DNA of 64,000 nt from Liquidambar formosana. Lineage: Eukaryota; Streptophyta; Magnoliopsida; Saxifragales; Altingiaceae. The translations under genes were made by a program, and so were the position numbers. The notes below the pieces were generated by a model that was not told the DNA's origin, searched no databases, and saw nothing but the letters and a program-made list of their open reading frames with translations. This document shows positions 1 through 10,679 of this stretch, piece by piece; the stretch's first letter is position 1; every line of letters begins with the position of its first letter. The stretch spans positions 26,551,278 to 26,615,277 of the forward strand of contig CM077824.1 of NCBI GenBank assembly GCA_039720395.1, in the 5' to 3' direction.

Positions 1-440
1 AAGGATTTCTCCTATGAGATGCGCAAATCTCCATGCACTCACATAATTAGATCTCAAGAAACATATGACATTGGAGGAGTTATAACTCTACCAAAAACTA
101 AGAGAACCCTAAATTAGACGCTTCTCTTGAGCTATGTTGGAGAGCAAACAATTCCTCCTTCAAAGCGATTCCCACTGAGAAAAAGGAAAAACCAACCCTC
201 AGCTATCTCTGAAAAACCCTCCAATCCCCAACACCCCAGATTCCCCAGCAAGCACCCATCAAAATTGAATTTGATGGACCCACTAGGAAGTGGAGCCCAG
301 TTCGTAGAAGCCCATAGAATATTTCTCTACAAGGAACAAACAGAAATCCAATCTCTAGATATAACTCCAAGAGTAATACCCTCAAAAGCTGAATTAACCT
401 ACACCTAAAGGGACGTGAGGAATACAAACCCAATAGAAGA
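1..440 (-). mobile_element. LINE 3'-end fragment A (RNase H-type C-terminal region)
   Basis: Read on the minus strand this decayed stretch matches the C-terminal part of a plant LINE ORF2 of the kind that has an RVT_3-type RNase H domain after the reverse transcriptase. Near 440-345 it encodes a SLWVKVNSAFEG-like segment, then around 290-200 an RNase H start (FDG, GN-G, GG-FRDS motifs), then a VICFLRSNYVSAW-like stretch near 60-1. Stops and frameshifts interrupt it. The element runs off the left window edge. It is a sister copy of the fragment at 505-1582 and, unlike that one, has no TRIM insertion (empty site at about 330-334). Family assignment is from motif order, not from a search. Confidence 0.65.
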
Positions 441-851
441 TCATTATACTCTCAATATACGCAAAAACTATACCAAAAGCTACACAAGCTAGATTGGTAT
501 GAAGCATTAAAAAGAGCAACCCCATGTAGGAAGAAAATGCCCTCTAACAGACTGAAGTGTAGAGGCTCCCTTCTTAGCCAAATCCTCTGTCATCCCATTA
601 GTGCTCCTATCCTCCCACTTTGCTTGAATCTCTAGATCTGCTACCAAGACAAGGATTTCTCTTATAAAGCAATTCCATCGCTTGTCAGTTGAGAAAAAGC
701 AAAAACCACCTTCCCTATACTATCTGTAAAAACCCTTCAATCCTTAATTGCCCTAGAATCTCGAGCGAGCACCCATTAAAATCGAATTTGATGAACCCAC
801 TAAGAGGTGGATACCAGTCCAAAGAAGCACTTAGAACCTTTCACTATGAAG

Positions 852-963
852 TGTTGGAAAGTGCCACATCCCACATTGCCTAAATATGGACTTTAATATA
901 GCTTCATATACTTGTTTAGGCCCTCCACCTAACAACTTAGCCTTTTAGGTTGGAAACTTAACA
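852..963 (+). repeat. TRIM LTR copy 1
   Basis: 112-bp terminal repeat, TGTTGG...AACA, followed directly by the primer-binding site TGGTATTAGAGC. Confidence 0.85.
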
Positions 964-1065
964 TGGTATTAGAGCATGTCCTTCTTGGGCTGTTTCGTTT
1001 GAGTCCATCTTTGTTGTCCACGTGATAGGCCCATTTGTCTTGTTAGGCCTGCACATAAGGAGGAG

Positions 1066-1177
1066 TGTTGGAAAATATCACATCCCACATATTTTAAATA
1101 TAAAATTCACCATTGATTCATATACTTGTCTAGGCCCTCCACCTAACAGCTTAGGCTTTTAAGTTGGAAACTTAACA
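1066..1177 (+). repeat. TRIM LTR copy 2 (shared middle LTR)
   Basis: 112-bp repeat of the same LTR, preceded by a polypurine tract and followed by TGGTATCATGGC, so it acts as 3' LTR of one unit and 5' LTR of the next. Confidence 0.85.
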
Positions 1178-1283
1178 TGGTATCATGGCTTGTGTTCCTG
1201 AGCACATTTCGTGCGTTAGCCCATCTTTGTTGTCCACTTGGCAAGCCTATTCTTGTCTTGTTAGGCTTGCACGTAAGATGGGG

Positions 1284-1405
1284 TGTTGGAAAGTGCCGCA
1301 TTCCACATCATCTAAATATAGACTTTGATATAGGCATATAGCTTCATATACTTATTTGGGCCCTCCTCCTCCTAACAAGTTAGGCTTTTAAGTTGAAAAT
1401 TAACA
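1284..1405 (+). repeat. TRIM LTR copy 3
   Basis: 122-bp terminal copy, about 10 bp longer because of a small insertion near 1340-1350. No primer site follows; the sequence returns to the LINE target. Confidence 0.85.
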
Positions 1406-1679
1406 CGAGGAACAAACAAAAATCCAAGCTCTAGATATAACTCCAAGAGGAATGCTCTCAAAAGCAGAATTAACCTACACCCAAAGGGACGTGAGGAACA
1501 CAAATCTATCTCGAATAGCCTCTCTCAAGACAAATTCATCCTAAAATATATGAGCATTCCTCTCCAACCAAATCATCCACAAGTTGGCCGGCACCAATCA
1601 AGACCAAAGAACCTTTCCCCTTTCCAACCTACCAAGACCCCCCCCCCCCAAAAAAAAAAAAGTAATCTCCAACATAGAT

Positions 1680-1893
1680 ATATATAACCTTGAGGGGTGG
1701 ACCGAGTGGTCCTACAACCTCTTGCCAAGCAAGAGGTCTTGGGTTCAACTCTCACACTCCCCCTCAAGGCCACCCCCATTGACTTTGTCCTATAATTGCC
1801 CATTGTATGTGAGATGGGGGGAGTACATGTGCCCAAGGGGATTAGTCGGGTGCAAACCTCCTAATATCAACAAAAAAAAAAAAAAAAAAAAAA
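1680..1893 (+). mobile_element. SINE (tRNA-derived), copy 1
   Basis: The head has a pol III box A-like TGGACCGAGTGG (about 1697) and a box B-like GGTTCAACTCTC (about 1742). The body ends with GGGGATTAGTCGGG and a long A-tail. The insertion is flanked by a perfect 9-bp target duplication AACATAGAT (1671-1679 and 1894-1902). The 3' end resembles the plant Au-SINE tail. Confidence 0.85.
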
Positions 1894-1902
1894 AACATAG
1901 AT

Positions 1903-2862
1903 GTGATACCACAAGGAGATATTCATTTTGGATTGATAAAGTTGACAGCATTTTTATTGAAACCATAAGTCTTTCAGATAGTTCCTCACTAAGTTAGTTA
2001 GCCTATATTGTTATGAAATCAATGATTTTAGGAGGAACCAAAATTAGATCATTGCGCAAATTGGCACGTGAAACTTTTGTGTTTTTGGTTTTTGTTATGT
2101 AAATATAACTAAAGGGTAGCTGTGATAAAGTTGGTATGAAATGTTTTTTAACTAATATAAAGACTACCATGAATGTAGATGTGTATAAATACTATACGTG
2201 TATGTGATGTCATGAAATTCTAGGCAGAAATTAATAGGTGCTAAACGAAGGGATTTGACACCAACACACCTAAACTTGCAAAAGATCCACTAAGCAATTT
2301 GAGGGCAACTTCTCTCCAACCTGAGGAGGATGATGCAACACGTATAGCTAAGGAATATCTAGCGACCATTGGCGGAAGTCAAAATGACCCCTCAGACTCC
2401 AACATCCTTAACCTTATGGTGGTCATCGGAATTGAGCAAAACAGCCAAATTCAGAAAGCTTATTTCAAACACTACAGAATGGTATAATTGATACGCCGTT
2501 AATGGAAACTTTTGACCCCCCAAGAGAGGCCATTAAATGTTTTATAGTCCATTTTTACGAATATTTTTATATTTTTGGAAAAATCTATTTGTATAATTTA
2601 GATGTTTTTTGGAGTCCAAATTAGTTTAAAAAGTTACCAATTAGTTCTTTTAGGGTTATTAAAGTAGTTTTCAGGCCAAAGTGGAATTTTTCATTTTTTT
2701 ATAACTTTTTATAATTCCTGATATTTTCATTGAGAAAAATAAACAGCTTTAAAGAAAATCTGTGTTAATCTATTTTCTGGAATCATTTCTTAAATGTTTG
2801 CTGCATCAAACATACACATTCATTGGATAGATACAATAATAAACAACAAACAATCATCTAAC
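1903..2862. other. Gene-free stretch with one short open frame
   Basis: AT-rich. The only item of note is an ATG ORF at 2299-2487 (62 codons, plus strand; residues include EEDDATRIAKEYLA) whose composition is less biased than the surroundings. I do not recognise it and see no splice sites or second exon. In the minus direction this stretch is the start of intron 2 of the RCC1-repeat gene. Confidence 0.4.
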
Positions 2863-3002
2863 CTGACTCAGTGATAACGGCAGTATGTGTTCCACTAGTT
2901 GCAATATGATGTATTTTCCCATTCCAAGAGCCTTCTACCAATCTAGGGAATAGTTCTCTATGATAAACAGAATGTCCAAGAGCACCAAAACCACCATAAC
3001 CC
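2863..3002 (-). CDS. RUG3: RUG3-like exon 2
   Basis: 140-bp exon without its own ATG. After the acceptor it encodes GYGGFGALGHSVYHRELF and continues to AVITESG, leaving phase 1 at the donor TCAG|GTTAGA. It is an exact blade continuation of exon 1. Confidence 0.9.
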
Positions 3003-6000
3003 CTGCAAACTTCATTTTAAAATGATGGAACCATCAACTTATGCAGACCAAAAATAAAAACTTCAAGTCAATGGAGCAGTATGGTCTTGAAAATATCAAG
3101 ATTTCGGAAAATCCAAAACATTAATGTTAACTGGATTAGAGACTTAAAGTCATGTTGAACTTTGGGAAGTAGGCATGATTTGAATAATAAAATAAACAAT
3201 GGTGGTTTAATTGTTGAGAGTATTTGAATTTTGAACACACCGCATGAAAACAAAATGAGTCCAATTCTTTCCTAAAAGAAATTAAAGTGCATGTATTGCC
3301 ACACACTCTAATAATTTGGGAGTTCCAAAATTAACAAATTAATAGTATCCTTGCATATTAAATATACACATTGACATTCATTGACAAAAAAGAAACTTCC
3401 TTGCATGTATACAAATTCTTGCAAAAAATAAAAATAAATAAACAGATATTATGTCTATTCTAACACATAAAAAAGCTTCCAATGTTGTCTGAACGATTAT
3501 AGATCAAGCTTGCAGGACTTGTTAGTTCTTAATTTATCCTGAAAATTCTGCTTTAGAGGCAGGTACCTTCCACTAAGGATGCCTATCACGCTTTGAAACC
3601 ACAATCCCACGCTTTCTTGTTGGAATCTCATTAGAACCGTGATCCTCTCTCGATTTTAACTAGAACGGAAGCTTGTGAAGGAGGGAAGGCAGGCCATCAC
3701 CGCCCAAAAATTTAGGAATCATTCGTTACATAAAAGGTGAGGTCTATAATTATGAAATTGTTGTCTTTTTTGTACGATGGCCACGGGCCACCTCAACTTT
3801 ATTCCAATTCCTAACTATGTTTCAAAATTTTAGAAGGAATCTCTCCCAATGTTTAATCCCCATTAAAACTCTTCTTAATTTAAATTGTTGATTTTAGAGG
3901 CCCTTAAAATTTATTCTAATTCATAATTATGCTCAATTATTTTAGGAGTCCCTCCTAAAAGTTATTCCCCATAGCCTCGTCTTTGCTTTAGCTAAAAGGT
4001 TATAAAAAATTTAAGAAAAAAAAAATAGTATTCCCCACTAAATCAGATTAATAGTCTTATTCAAATACTTAGTAGTTTCCTTTAGCAAAAGGTAGGAACA
4101 TACGATGCTCTCTCTCTTTCTCTACCTCAATGTGGCTTTTCATACGAACACATTTTTTGCAATTCTTCTTTTTTTGAATTCCTTCATATGTCTACGAAAT
4201 TAAAAATAACTTTGCTTGAACCGCGCACAATATTATAATGAGGTAACTCAACATGTATTTATATGTAAATTTTACACAATTGCTTCCTACACGCCCCAAA
4301 CCTTTGACTCTTTCATACACCCCCACTCTCGCACTTGACCTAACCCCACCATCGCTTCGTGCTTATGTGAATTCTGCTAGGGAACATTCAAATTATTATA
4401 TGCGTGGCTACTAACATATCTTTTTCTTTTTTATCTTTATTGATGATTCATCAATCTCTTCACCCTCTTAAACCTTAACTGGAGTGGCAAGCAAATATTC
4501 ATCAAGTTTCACTTTAGGGTCCAAAGTTTAAATCGCATCAATTTAGTACCCGAATTATTAGTTGAGTTGCAATTTGGGGTCTACCCTAAGAATTTTTTGT
4601 ATTATCCCTACTTTGCCCCTTTTATGGGTTTGAAAACCCTATTTTACCTCTATCAACATTTAATAAACATTTATATTTTAACCAGATCTAAATCACTCTA
4701 CCGTCAAATTTGTGTTTTGTAAATGGAAAATATAAAGGTTTATTGATGTTGATAGAGGTAATAGAGAGAGAGAGAGAAAAAAGATAAAACTAATTTAGAT
4801 CTGGTTAAAATATAAAAATTTATTAGTTGTTAATAGGGGTAAAATAGGGTTTTCAAACCCATAAAAGAGGCAAAGTAGGGATAATATAGAAAATTTTGAC
4901 AACAAGCCCCAAATTGCAACTCAATTAATAATTCGAGTACTGAATTGACACGATTTAAACTTTGGACCCTAAAGTGAAACTTGACCCAAACTTTGGACCC
5001 TTAAGTGCAATGTACCCAAAAAAATTTATGTTCTTAAGATGAATAAATATTTGGATACTCATTGATTCCCTTGCATAACATATGAATTTGACAAAAGAAA
5101 TTTTCCCCAATGGAAGTCTCTTCAAAGTCATTTTATATTGATGGAGGATTTAGATCTGCAATTGGCTCAACTATTAGCCACCGATCTCTCACCAAATGTG
5201 TCCAACAAGGAAGAGTAAAACATCTTCATATTCATTATTTTCATAACAAGGAAGAGTAAAACATCTTCATACTTATACTTATGTGAGAGTATAAAGCCTC
5301 AAGCTATGTAGGAAGAAAATGAGAATGTGGCATACCCTAAATTTAACAGTCAATCTAAAAATTTTGGCTTCCAAACATCGTAGCAAAGCTATTACAGTTT
5401 GTGACACTCTTCAACTTTAAGTTTACCAAGTAAATGAAACAGTGTGCTTAAATAAGTATGGTTCTTCACGAGTTAATGATTATATACCTATACTATTATA
5501 GAAAGGGAAAATTTTGTTGGTCTCTCAATTGATCTCTTTCTCCTTAAACTTCAAAATTATTCTTATAATTACTCTACAACTTGAAAATCAAAGGGACAAA
5601 ATAGTACTAACAACCACATTATCTGAACAGAGAGAAAAACTGCTGCGCTAACCTTTATTCTTCCAAGTGTCAATAACCGCTCTCACAGACATAGAGTCTC
5701 GCCTTCTAGTATAATATAGAGAGAGGGATCAAACTTGGTTGAACCAAGTTGCTTCTCCAAATATTAGTTATTATCAAAGATTATTACCTACTGAATCATT
5801 TGCTATTATTTTGTTTTCCCATTAACAAATATCCAAAATCAAATAAGTATAAGTTCAACAAATGAATTCATTTCAATTATCTCATCAAATGAAAGTTGCG
5901 TCATTCCAATGCCATTACTACATAAATTTCAGAAATATGCAAATAATATAGTTACAAGCTAGTAAATGGTTCTTGCATTGTTCTACTGACCATGTGAAGA

Positions 6001-6550
6001 CTTGGCCAAGAGAGTCGAGTGCGACAGAATGAAGGCCGCCAAGAGCAATGCTTTGGACGCAATCCAAATTAGGGTTTAAGGTAGGGACAAACGCGGGATT
6101 CTCATGGCCGAGCCCGAGGCGGCCACCATCACCTTTGCCCCAAATCCACAACTTCCCATCCACCAGTAAACCCGAATGGAAGAGACCACAAGAAATGCCC
6201 ACCTCCACCGCCTTTTCGCCATTAGGAAGAGGTGGAAGGAGGCGGCCGGGGGTTAGGGAAAGGCGGAAAGAGGAGGGAGGGAGGAGGAGGGAGGCGGCGA
6301 CGGTGGGGTAGAGTCGGATTTCTTCTTTGCCTCCGCCAAGTTGGCCAGAGGCGCCTTGGCCCCACGAAAGGAGTTGGATGGTGACGGCGTCGTCCGTGGT
6401 GTCGTCGGGCTTATTATAGAGAAGGGGGACTTTGGTGGCGGTTCTGGAAGAAGAGGACATGTAGCGTATAAGGGAACCACAGCGTTGGCGAAGCGCCATT
6501 GGTCGTGTGAACAATGCCATGGCAGCTCTCTGTTTCACTTGAATCTGCAT
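2863..6550 (-). CDS. RUG3: RCC1-repeat protein, mitochondrial type (RUG3-like), 5' part: exons 1-2
   Basis: Two exons join cleanly: exon 1 (6550-5991, donor GTCAGT, phase 2) and exon 2 (3002-2863, acceptor TTTGCAG, donor GTTAGA). The product has an Arg-rich, acid-poor N-terminus (MALRQRCGSLIRYMSS) like a mitochondrial presequence, then RCC1 blades: LLSWGQGASGQLGGG, FHSGLLVDGKLWIWGKGDGG, ALGGLHSVALDSLGQVFTW and, across the junction, GYGGFGALGH. RUG3 is known as an RCC1-family protein needed for splicing of mitochondrial nad2; naming this one RUG3 rests on my recollection of the family. Three candidate starts exist (6550, 6520, 6499). The ATG at 6520 is preferred because the duplicated copy at 8734-9077 has a stop directly after the first ATG. 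Only about 230 codons are here; the rest lies left of the window or is lost. Confidence 0.85.
3003..5990 (-). other. Intron 1 of the RUG3-like gene
   Basis: 2,988-bp intron. It contains a long-TIR MITE (4503-5017), a 42-bp direct duplication near 5204-5275 and otherwise AT-rich sequence with no recognisable gene. Confidence 0.8.
4503..5017. mobile_element. Foldback MITE with long terminal inverted repeats
   Basis: The left arm (4503-4700) and right arm (about 4815-4985) are inverted copies, e.g. CACTTTAGGGTCCAAAGTTT on the left and its complement on the right. The right arm extends about 30 bp further (to GTACCC at 5017), so the left end is truncated. A piece of the same end occurs at 49238-49303. 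No coding capacity; superfamily not assigned, though long TIRs fit Mutator-like MITEs. Confidence 0.75.
5991..6550 (-). CDS. RUG3: RUG3-like exon 1
   Basis: Encodes the targeting peptide and the first RCC1 blades, ending ...GQVFTW in phase 2 at the donor ATG|GTCAGT (intron starts at 5990). The open frame continuing to 5918 is intron read-through. Confidence 0.9.
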
Positions 6551-8733
6551 CTTTGTATGTGCATATAAGCCAACTAGAACAATGCCTTCTCCAAGCGCTT
6601 GTTCGGTCCGCCGGGGTGCTTTAATTTTTGTGGGTTTTCCAAAGGGTTTTATCGAGGAATAAATATCCCCAGCCTCCTCCGATGCCTCCTTCGAAAGATA
6701 ATTTCATATTCAAACATTACAAAAACTAGTGGTAACTTATAAGAAACCCCTAGGGTGCGTTTGGTTCGTAGGTTGGGAATGTGAGTCTTGGGAATAGGGT
6801 ATTATTTGGGAATAGAAATGCTTGATATTGATACCCATTCTTACATTTGGTTCACGCTAGTAAAAAGTAGGATTCCTTTTACCATTCCCATTCCTACGTT
6901 TGGTTGGGTAAGGAAAGTAACTCCCAAATAGATCAAATTCCCACAATACCCATGATCCGTACTCAATACCCACCTAGCAAACACTAGGGTGCGTTTAGTT
7001 CGGGATTTCTATGCCCGAGAATGAACCAAGATTCCCCATTACCATGTTTGGAACAGTCCGTTGCCCGACAAACCTTCATTCCCGCTAGCTTGACTTTCCC
7101 ACTGAGGCTAGGTATGTGAAAACCAAGGGGGGATGGGTTTGAGCTGGGACACCCGGGCAAGTGAATTACAAAAATAAAATAAAATAAAATAAAAATAAAA
7201 ATAAATAAAAATAAAAATCCCAATTGTGCCCTCACCTTTTACACACAACAAAATCTTATTCCTTCTATGTCCCTTCTCCTCCTACAACTATTTCACCCAT
7301 ATTGATGCTACTGGGAGATCTTGGCAGATCTGGATTGACGGAAAAGCAAGAACTGAGCCTTGGTCGAAATCGGTGACAGTGGAACCGGGGATGACAAAAA
7401 CGCCAGGGATGGCGGAGTCGCCGAAGAATCATCATTGAAGTTCTTCCATGAGTTCCGGTGACAGAGGGTTTGGGGGAAACAGATAAGAGCAAGATTGGGC
7501 GAAATCCTTTTGGGCATGCTTGCGACGGTGCCGCTCTCCACTCTTTTGACGATTCCATCTCCGCGCATACTCCTCCGTCGATTCCATCTCTCTGCACACT
7601 CTCCACCACCGATCCCATCTTCTCCACTCCTCTCTCTTTCTTTTTTCTCTCTTCATCTACAGATCTAAAATTTGGGTTTTTAAAAATCAAATTTTATGGT
7701 TGAGAATGGTGTGATGGGGAAGAAATTGGTGTGGTGTGGTGTGGTGTGATGAAAGCAGAAGGCTTGGTTCTTTCTTACCTCTTTTTCTCTTCTGAAAAAT
7801 TTTTTTTAAAAAAAAAAATGAAGAAGAAGAAGAGATGGAAGGGCTGGTTATAGCTAGCAATATTCTCTCTTTCCGACTAGAGGGTCTGGTTCTAGAAATT
7901 TTTTTCATTTTTTTTCAATTGTTTCTTTTATTGGGGAAGGTTAGAATGGTTTGGGATGGTAGAGATGGAAGGACTAGTTGTGATAGAGAAGGAATTGATT
8001 TAGAAAGGTAAAGATGGAGAAGGAATTAATGTGGGTATTAATGGCGACTGTGCTTGCTGGGTGATGGAAAAGGAATTGATGTGGTAGAGATGAAGATGGT
8101 TGGTTGCTGAGAAGAAAAAGGTTTGGAAGGGGCTAATTCTAGCTAATTTTTTTCTTTTAATTTTTTTTTTCCAACTGTTGGGGAGGGTTGGAATGGTTTT
8201 GGATGGTTGTGATGGAGAAGGAAGTGATGTGGTAGAGATAGAGGGGGCTAGTTACCGAAGAAGTGATGGTGGTGAGGGGGAGAGAGGTGAACTTCTCATT
8301 TGAAGGGTGGTATAGGAATTTCATCCAAATAGAAATCATATTCCTGACCCAACCAAACATAGGATTTGGGAATGTTCAATACCCATTCCCAACCAACCAA
8401 ACGTGGGGATAGATAATATTCATCACATTCCCATTCCCAAGTAATGTCCTATTCCCTAACTTTACATTCCCTTTCCCCAAACCAAACGCACCCTAGGTTG
8501 CTTGGAGCAATTTTTGGGTTCTCTTAACCATGGGGAAAGAATGGGTGTAAAATGGAGTTTAAAAAAAAAAAAAAAAAGAATCAGAAGAAGAAGATGAAAC
8601 CCAATAAAAATGCACTTAAATAGCCATAACTCGTGTGATTTAGTCGACTATTATATGATATAGTTGATTAAATCACGCGCAATAGCAATGTAAATGGACC
8701 AAAAAAAAAAAAAAAAATCAACACCACCATTAC
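6199..8733. repeat. Segmental tandem duplication, unit 1 (with insertion)
   Basis: Unit 1 covers the 5' half of RUG3-like exon 1, its upstream region, a fragment of a GGGTGCGTTTGG-type element (6753-6986) and, after the insertion 6987-8493, the block 8494-8733. Without the insertion it is about 1,028 bp, matching unit 2 (1,031 bp) throughout. Confidence 0.85.
6987..8493. mobile_element. Non-autonomous TIR DNA transposon
   Basis: Ends are GGGTGCGTTTAGTTCGGG and, inverted, GGGTGCGTTTGGTTTGGG. The junctions read ACACTA|GGGTGCG and GCACCC|TAGGTT, against ACACTAGGTT in the uninterrupted duplicate, giving a TA to CTAG target duplication. The 1.5-kb interior has no transposase-like frame; it holds GTGGT repeats at 7731-7749 and purine-rich tracts. 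TIR sequence and short duplication fit PIF/Harbinger best. Confidence 0.75.
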
Positions 8734-9764
8734 CACCTCCACTGCCTTTTCGCCATTAAGAAGAGGTGGAAATAGGCGGCCAGGAAAAGGCGAAAAGAGG
8801 AGGGAGGGAGGAAGAGGGAGGCGGTAGGGGTGGGGTAGAGTTGGATTTCTTCTTTGCCTCCGCCAAGTTGGCCAGAGGCGCCTCAGCCCCATGAGAGGAG
8901 TTGGATGGTGACAGTGTCGTCAGTTGTGACGTTAGGCTTATTATAGAGAAGGGGGACTTTGGTGATGGTTCTGAAAGAAGAAGATATGTAGCATATAAGG
9001 GAAACACAGTGTTGGCGAAGTGCCATTGGTGGTGTGAACAATGCCATGACAGCTCTCTATTTCACTTGAATCTACATCTTTGTATGTGCATATAAGCCAA
9101 CCAGAGCAATGCCTTCTCTAAGCGCTTGTTCGGTTCACCGGGGTGCTTTAATTTTTGTAGGTTTTCCAAAGGGTTTTATTGAGGAATAAATATCCTCTAC
9201 TTCTTCTTTCCAGCCTCCTCCAATGCCTCCTTTGAAAGATAATTCCATATTCAAACATTACAAAAACTAGTGGTAAATTACAAGAAACCCCTAGGGTGTG
9301 TTTGGTTCGCAGGTTGGGAATGTAAGTCCTAGGAATGGGCATTACTTGGGAATGGGAATGTTTGGTATTAATACCCATTCTCACGTTTGATTCACGCTAG
9401 TGGAAAGTAAGATTCCTTCTACCATTCCCATTCCCACATTTGGTTGGGTCAAGAAAGCGATTCCTAGATAGATTAAATTCCCATAATACCCATGATCTAT
9501 AACCAATACCCACCTAGCAAACACTAGGTTGCTTGGAGCAATTTCTAGGTTCTCTTAACCATGGTGGAAGAATGGGTGTAAAATGCATTTAGAAAGATAA
9601 AAAATGAAAAAAGAATAAGAAGAAAATGATGAAACCCAGTAAAAATGCACTTAAATAACCATAACTCGTGTGATTTAGTTGACTATTATATGATATAGTT
9701 GACTAAATCACTCACTGTAGCTATGTTAATGGACCAAAAAAAAAAAAAAACCAGCACCACCATC
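8734..9764. repeat. Segmental tandem duplication, unit 2
   Basis: Collinear diverged copy of unit 1, starting CCACCTCCACTGCC and ending at the CACCACCAT repeat near 9764. It shows the unoccupied target (ACACTAGGTTGC near 9528) of the transposon found in unit 1. Confidence 0.85.
8740..9077 (-). pseudogene. Truncated duplicate of RUG3-like exon 1
   Basis: Minus-strand copy of the first roughly 110 codons. The position equal to the first ATG (9077) is followed by TAG; the second ATG (9047) opens a frame that reads MALFTPPMALRQ and ends at a TGA at 8885-8883, inside the first blade. Past that, frameshifts accumulate, and the duplication breakpoint cuts the exon. It lies upstream of the real gene in the same orientation, so a duplicated promoter could still drive a short transcript. 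Confidence 0.8.
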
Positions 9765-10488
9765 TTCTTCAACACAACCATCCCCAAATACTCAACCTCC
9801 ATAATCCCTCCCCAAAATCCCAATTTCCTTCCCCAAAATCACACCCGCTAAAACCTAAAATCCCATAACCAAAACAACCCCTTAACTAAACACAATGAAG
9901 CAAAAATAGAACAATCTATTCAGGTCTGATGGATTTTTAGGGAGGCTCAGATCCGGCTTTTACCAGGCAAGAAAACGATCACCGCTATAGCTGCAACAAT
10001 AGTTGCTTGTCGAGAAAAAAAGGGAAAGAAAACCCCAATTTCTCACAAACCGTCAAAGTTGCCTCGCCATGAACGGTGAGACAGCATCACAACCACTTTT
10101 TAGAAATCATCACAACTTCCTGTTGAGATCGTGGAGAACAATGGTGAGGGATGGCTAGGGAAACGACAATGACGGTGAGGACTGGTGAGGGAAACGATGG
10201 TAGGGCTGGTGAGGGAAATGACGGTGATAGTTGGTGGGGGAAATGTCGGTGACTGGGGAAGGAGATCATTGAGAACGACGATGAGGGCTTGGCACAAAGG
10301 AATAGGAGGGGCAACATGTTTTAGGGATTGAGGGAAGGCACATGGAAGGAAGATAGAATGTTGTTCTTAAGTGTGAGGGGTGTAGTGGGCATTTTGATTT
10401 ATTGAAAATGGGATGCCTGGGAGAGGGGAATGAAACCCACGATGGATAAAAGAATGATTTTGGGGTTTAAGTGGGAATGTGAGGGTAG
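9765..10488. other. Unassigned repeat-like stretch
   Basis: C-rich then GGTGA-rich sequence (GGTGAGGGAAACGA variants at 10140-10260). It runs into the solo LTR, and its continuation appears at 15629-15719. No gene recognised. Confidence 0.5.
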
Positions 10489-10679
10489 CGGGTGTAGACA
10501 CTCAAATTTTGCTAGGCCACCTCCGGACAAAATCGATCAACCCGTCAGCAGTATAATTAGGTCAGACACACTCGACACCTAATCTTATTCACCTTGTCCT
10601 ACCCATCACTAGGGCAAGACATCCCCTATTTCAATAGTTGAGGCCCCGAGGCCGGGAACGGGTACAATGCCCGAAAACC

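Larger units (their letters stand above)
852..1405 (+). mobile_element. Tandem TRIM (terminal-repeat retrotransposon in miniature): LTR-int-LTR-int-LTR
   Basis: Three copies of a 112-122 bp LTR (852-963, 1066-1177, 1284-1405) are separated by two internal segments of about 102 and 106 bp. Each LTR starts TGTTGG and ends TTAACA. The first two are followed at once by a tRNA-iMet-type primer site (TGGTATTAGAGC at 964, TGGTATCATGGC at 1178); LTR copies 2 and 3 are preceded by purine-rich tracts (AAGGAGGAG before 1066, AAGATGGGG before 1284). There is no coding sequence. The element sits in LINE copy B; the flanks TGAAG and CGAGG correspond to CAAGG in the unoccupied LINE copy A, so a 5-bp target duplication has probably decayed. 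Confidence 0.85.
505..1582 (-). mobile_element. LINE 3'-end fragment B, split by a TRIM
   Basis: Second minus-strand LINE tail. At 1582-1406 it reads LWMIWLERNAHIF and later FLTSLWV, the usual segment between zinc-binding region and RNase H in plant LINEs. It resumes at 850-664 with an RNase H start (FDG...RDS-GKVVFAFS), and at 650-510 with the RNase H end (RSTNGM--DLAKKGAST), followed by a stop near 508. The region between the RNase H start and end is shortened relative to copy A. Positions 852-1405 are a later insertion. Several in-frame stops make it non-functional. Confidence 0.65.

Noticed and set aside
1573..1997. ORFs of 87 and 137 codons on either strand
   Set aside because: They run over C-, A-rich and SINE sequence, including poly-Lys from the A-tail.
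6048..6568. Plus-strand and alternative-frame ORFs over RUG3-like exon 1
   Set aside because: They are shadows of the minus-strand exon; their Arg/Gly/Pro-rich composition comes from the antisense of a GC-rich coding region.
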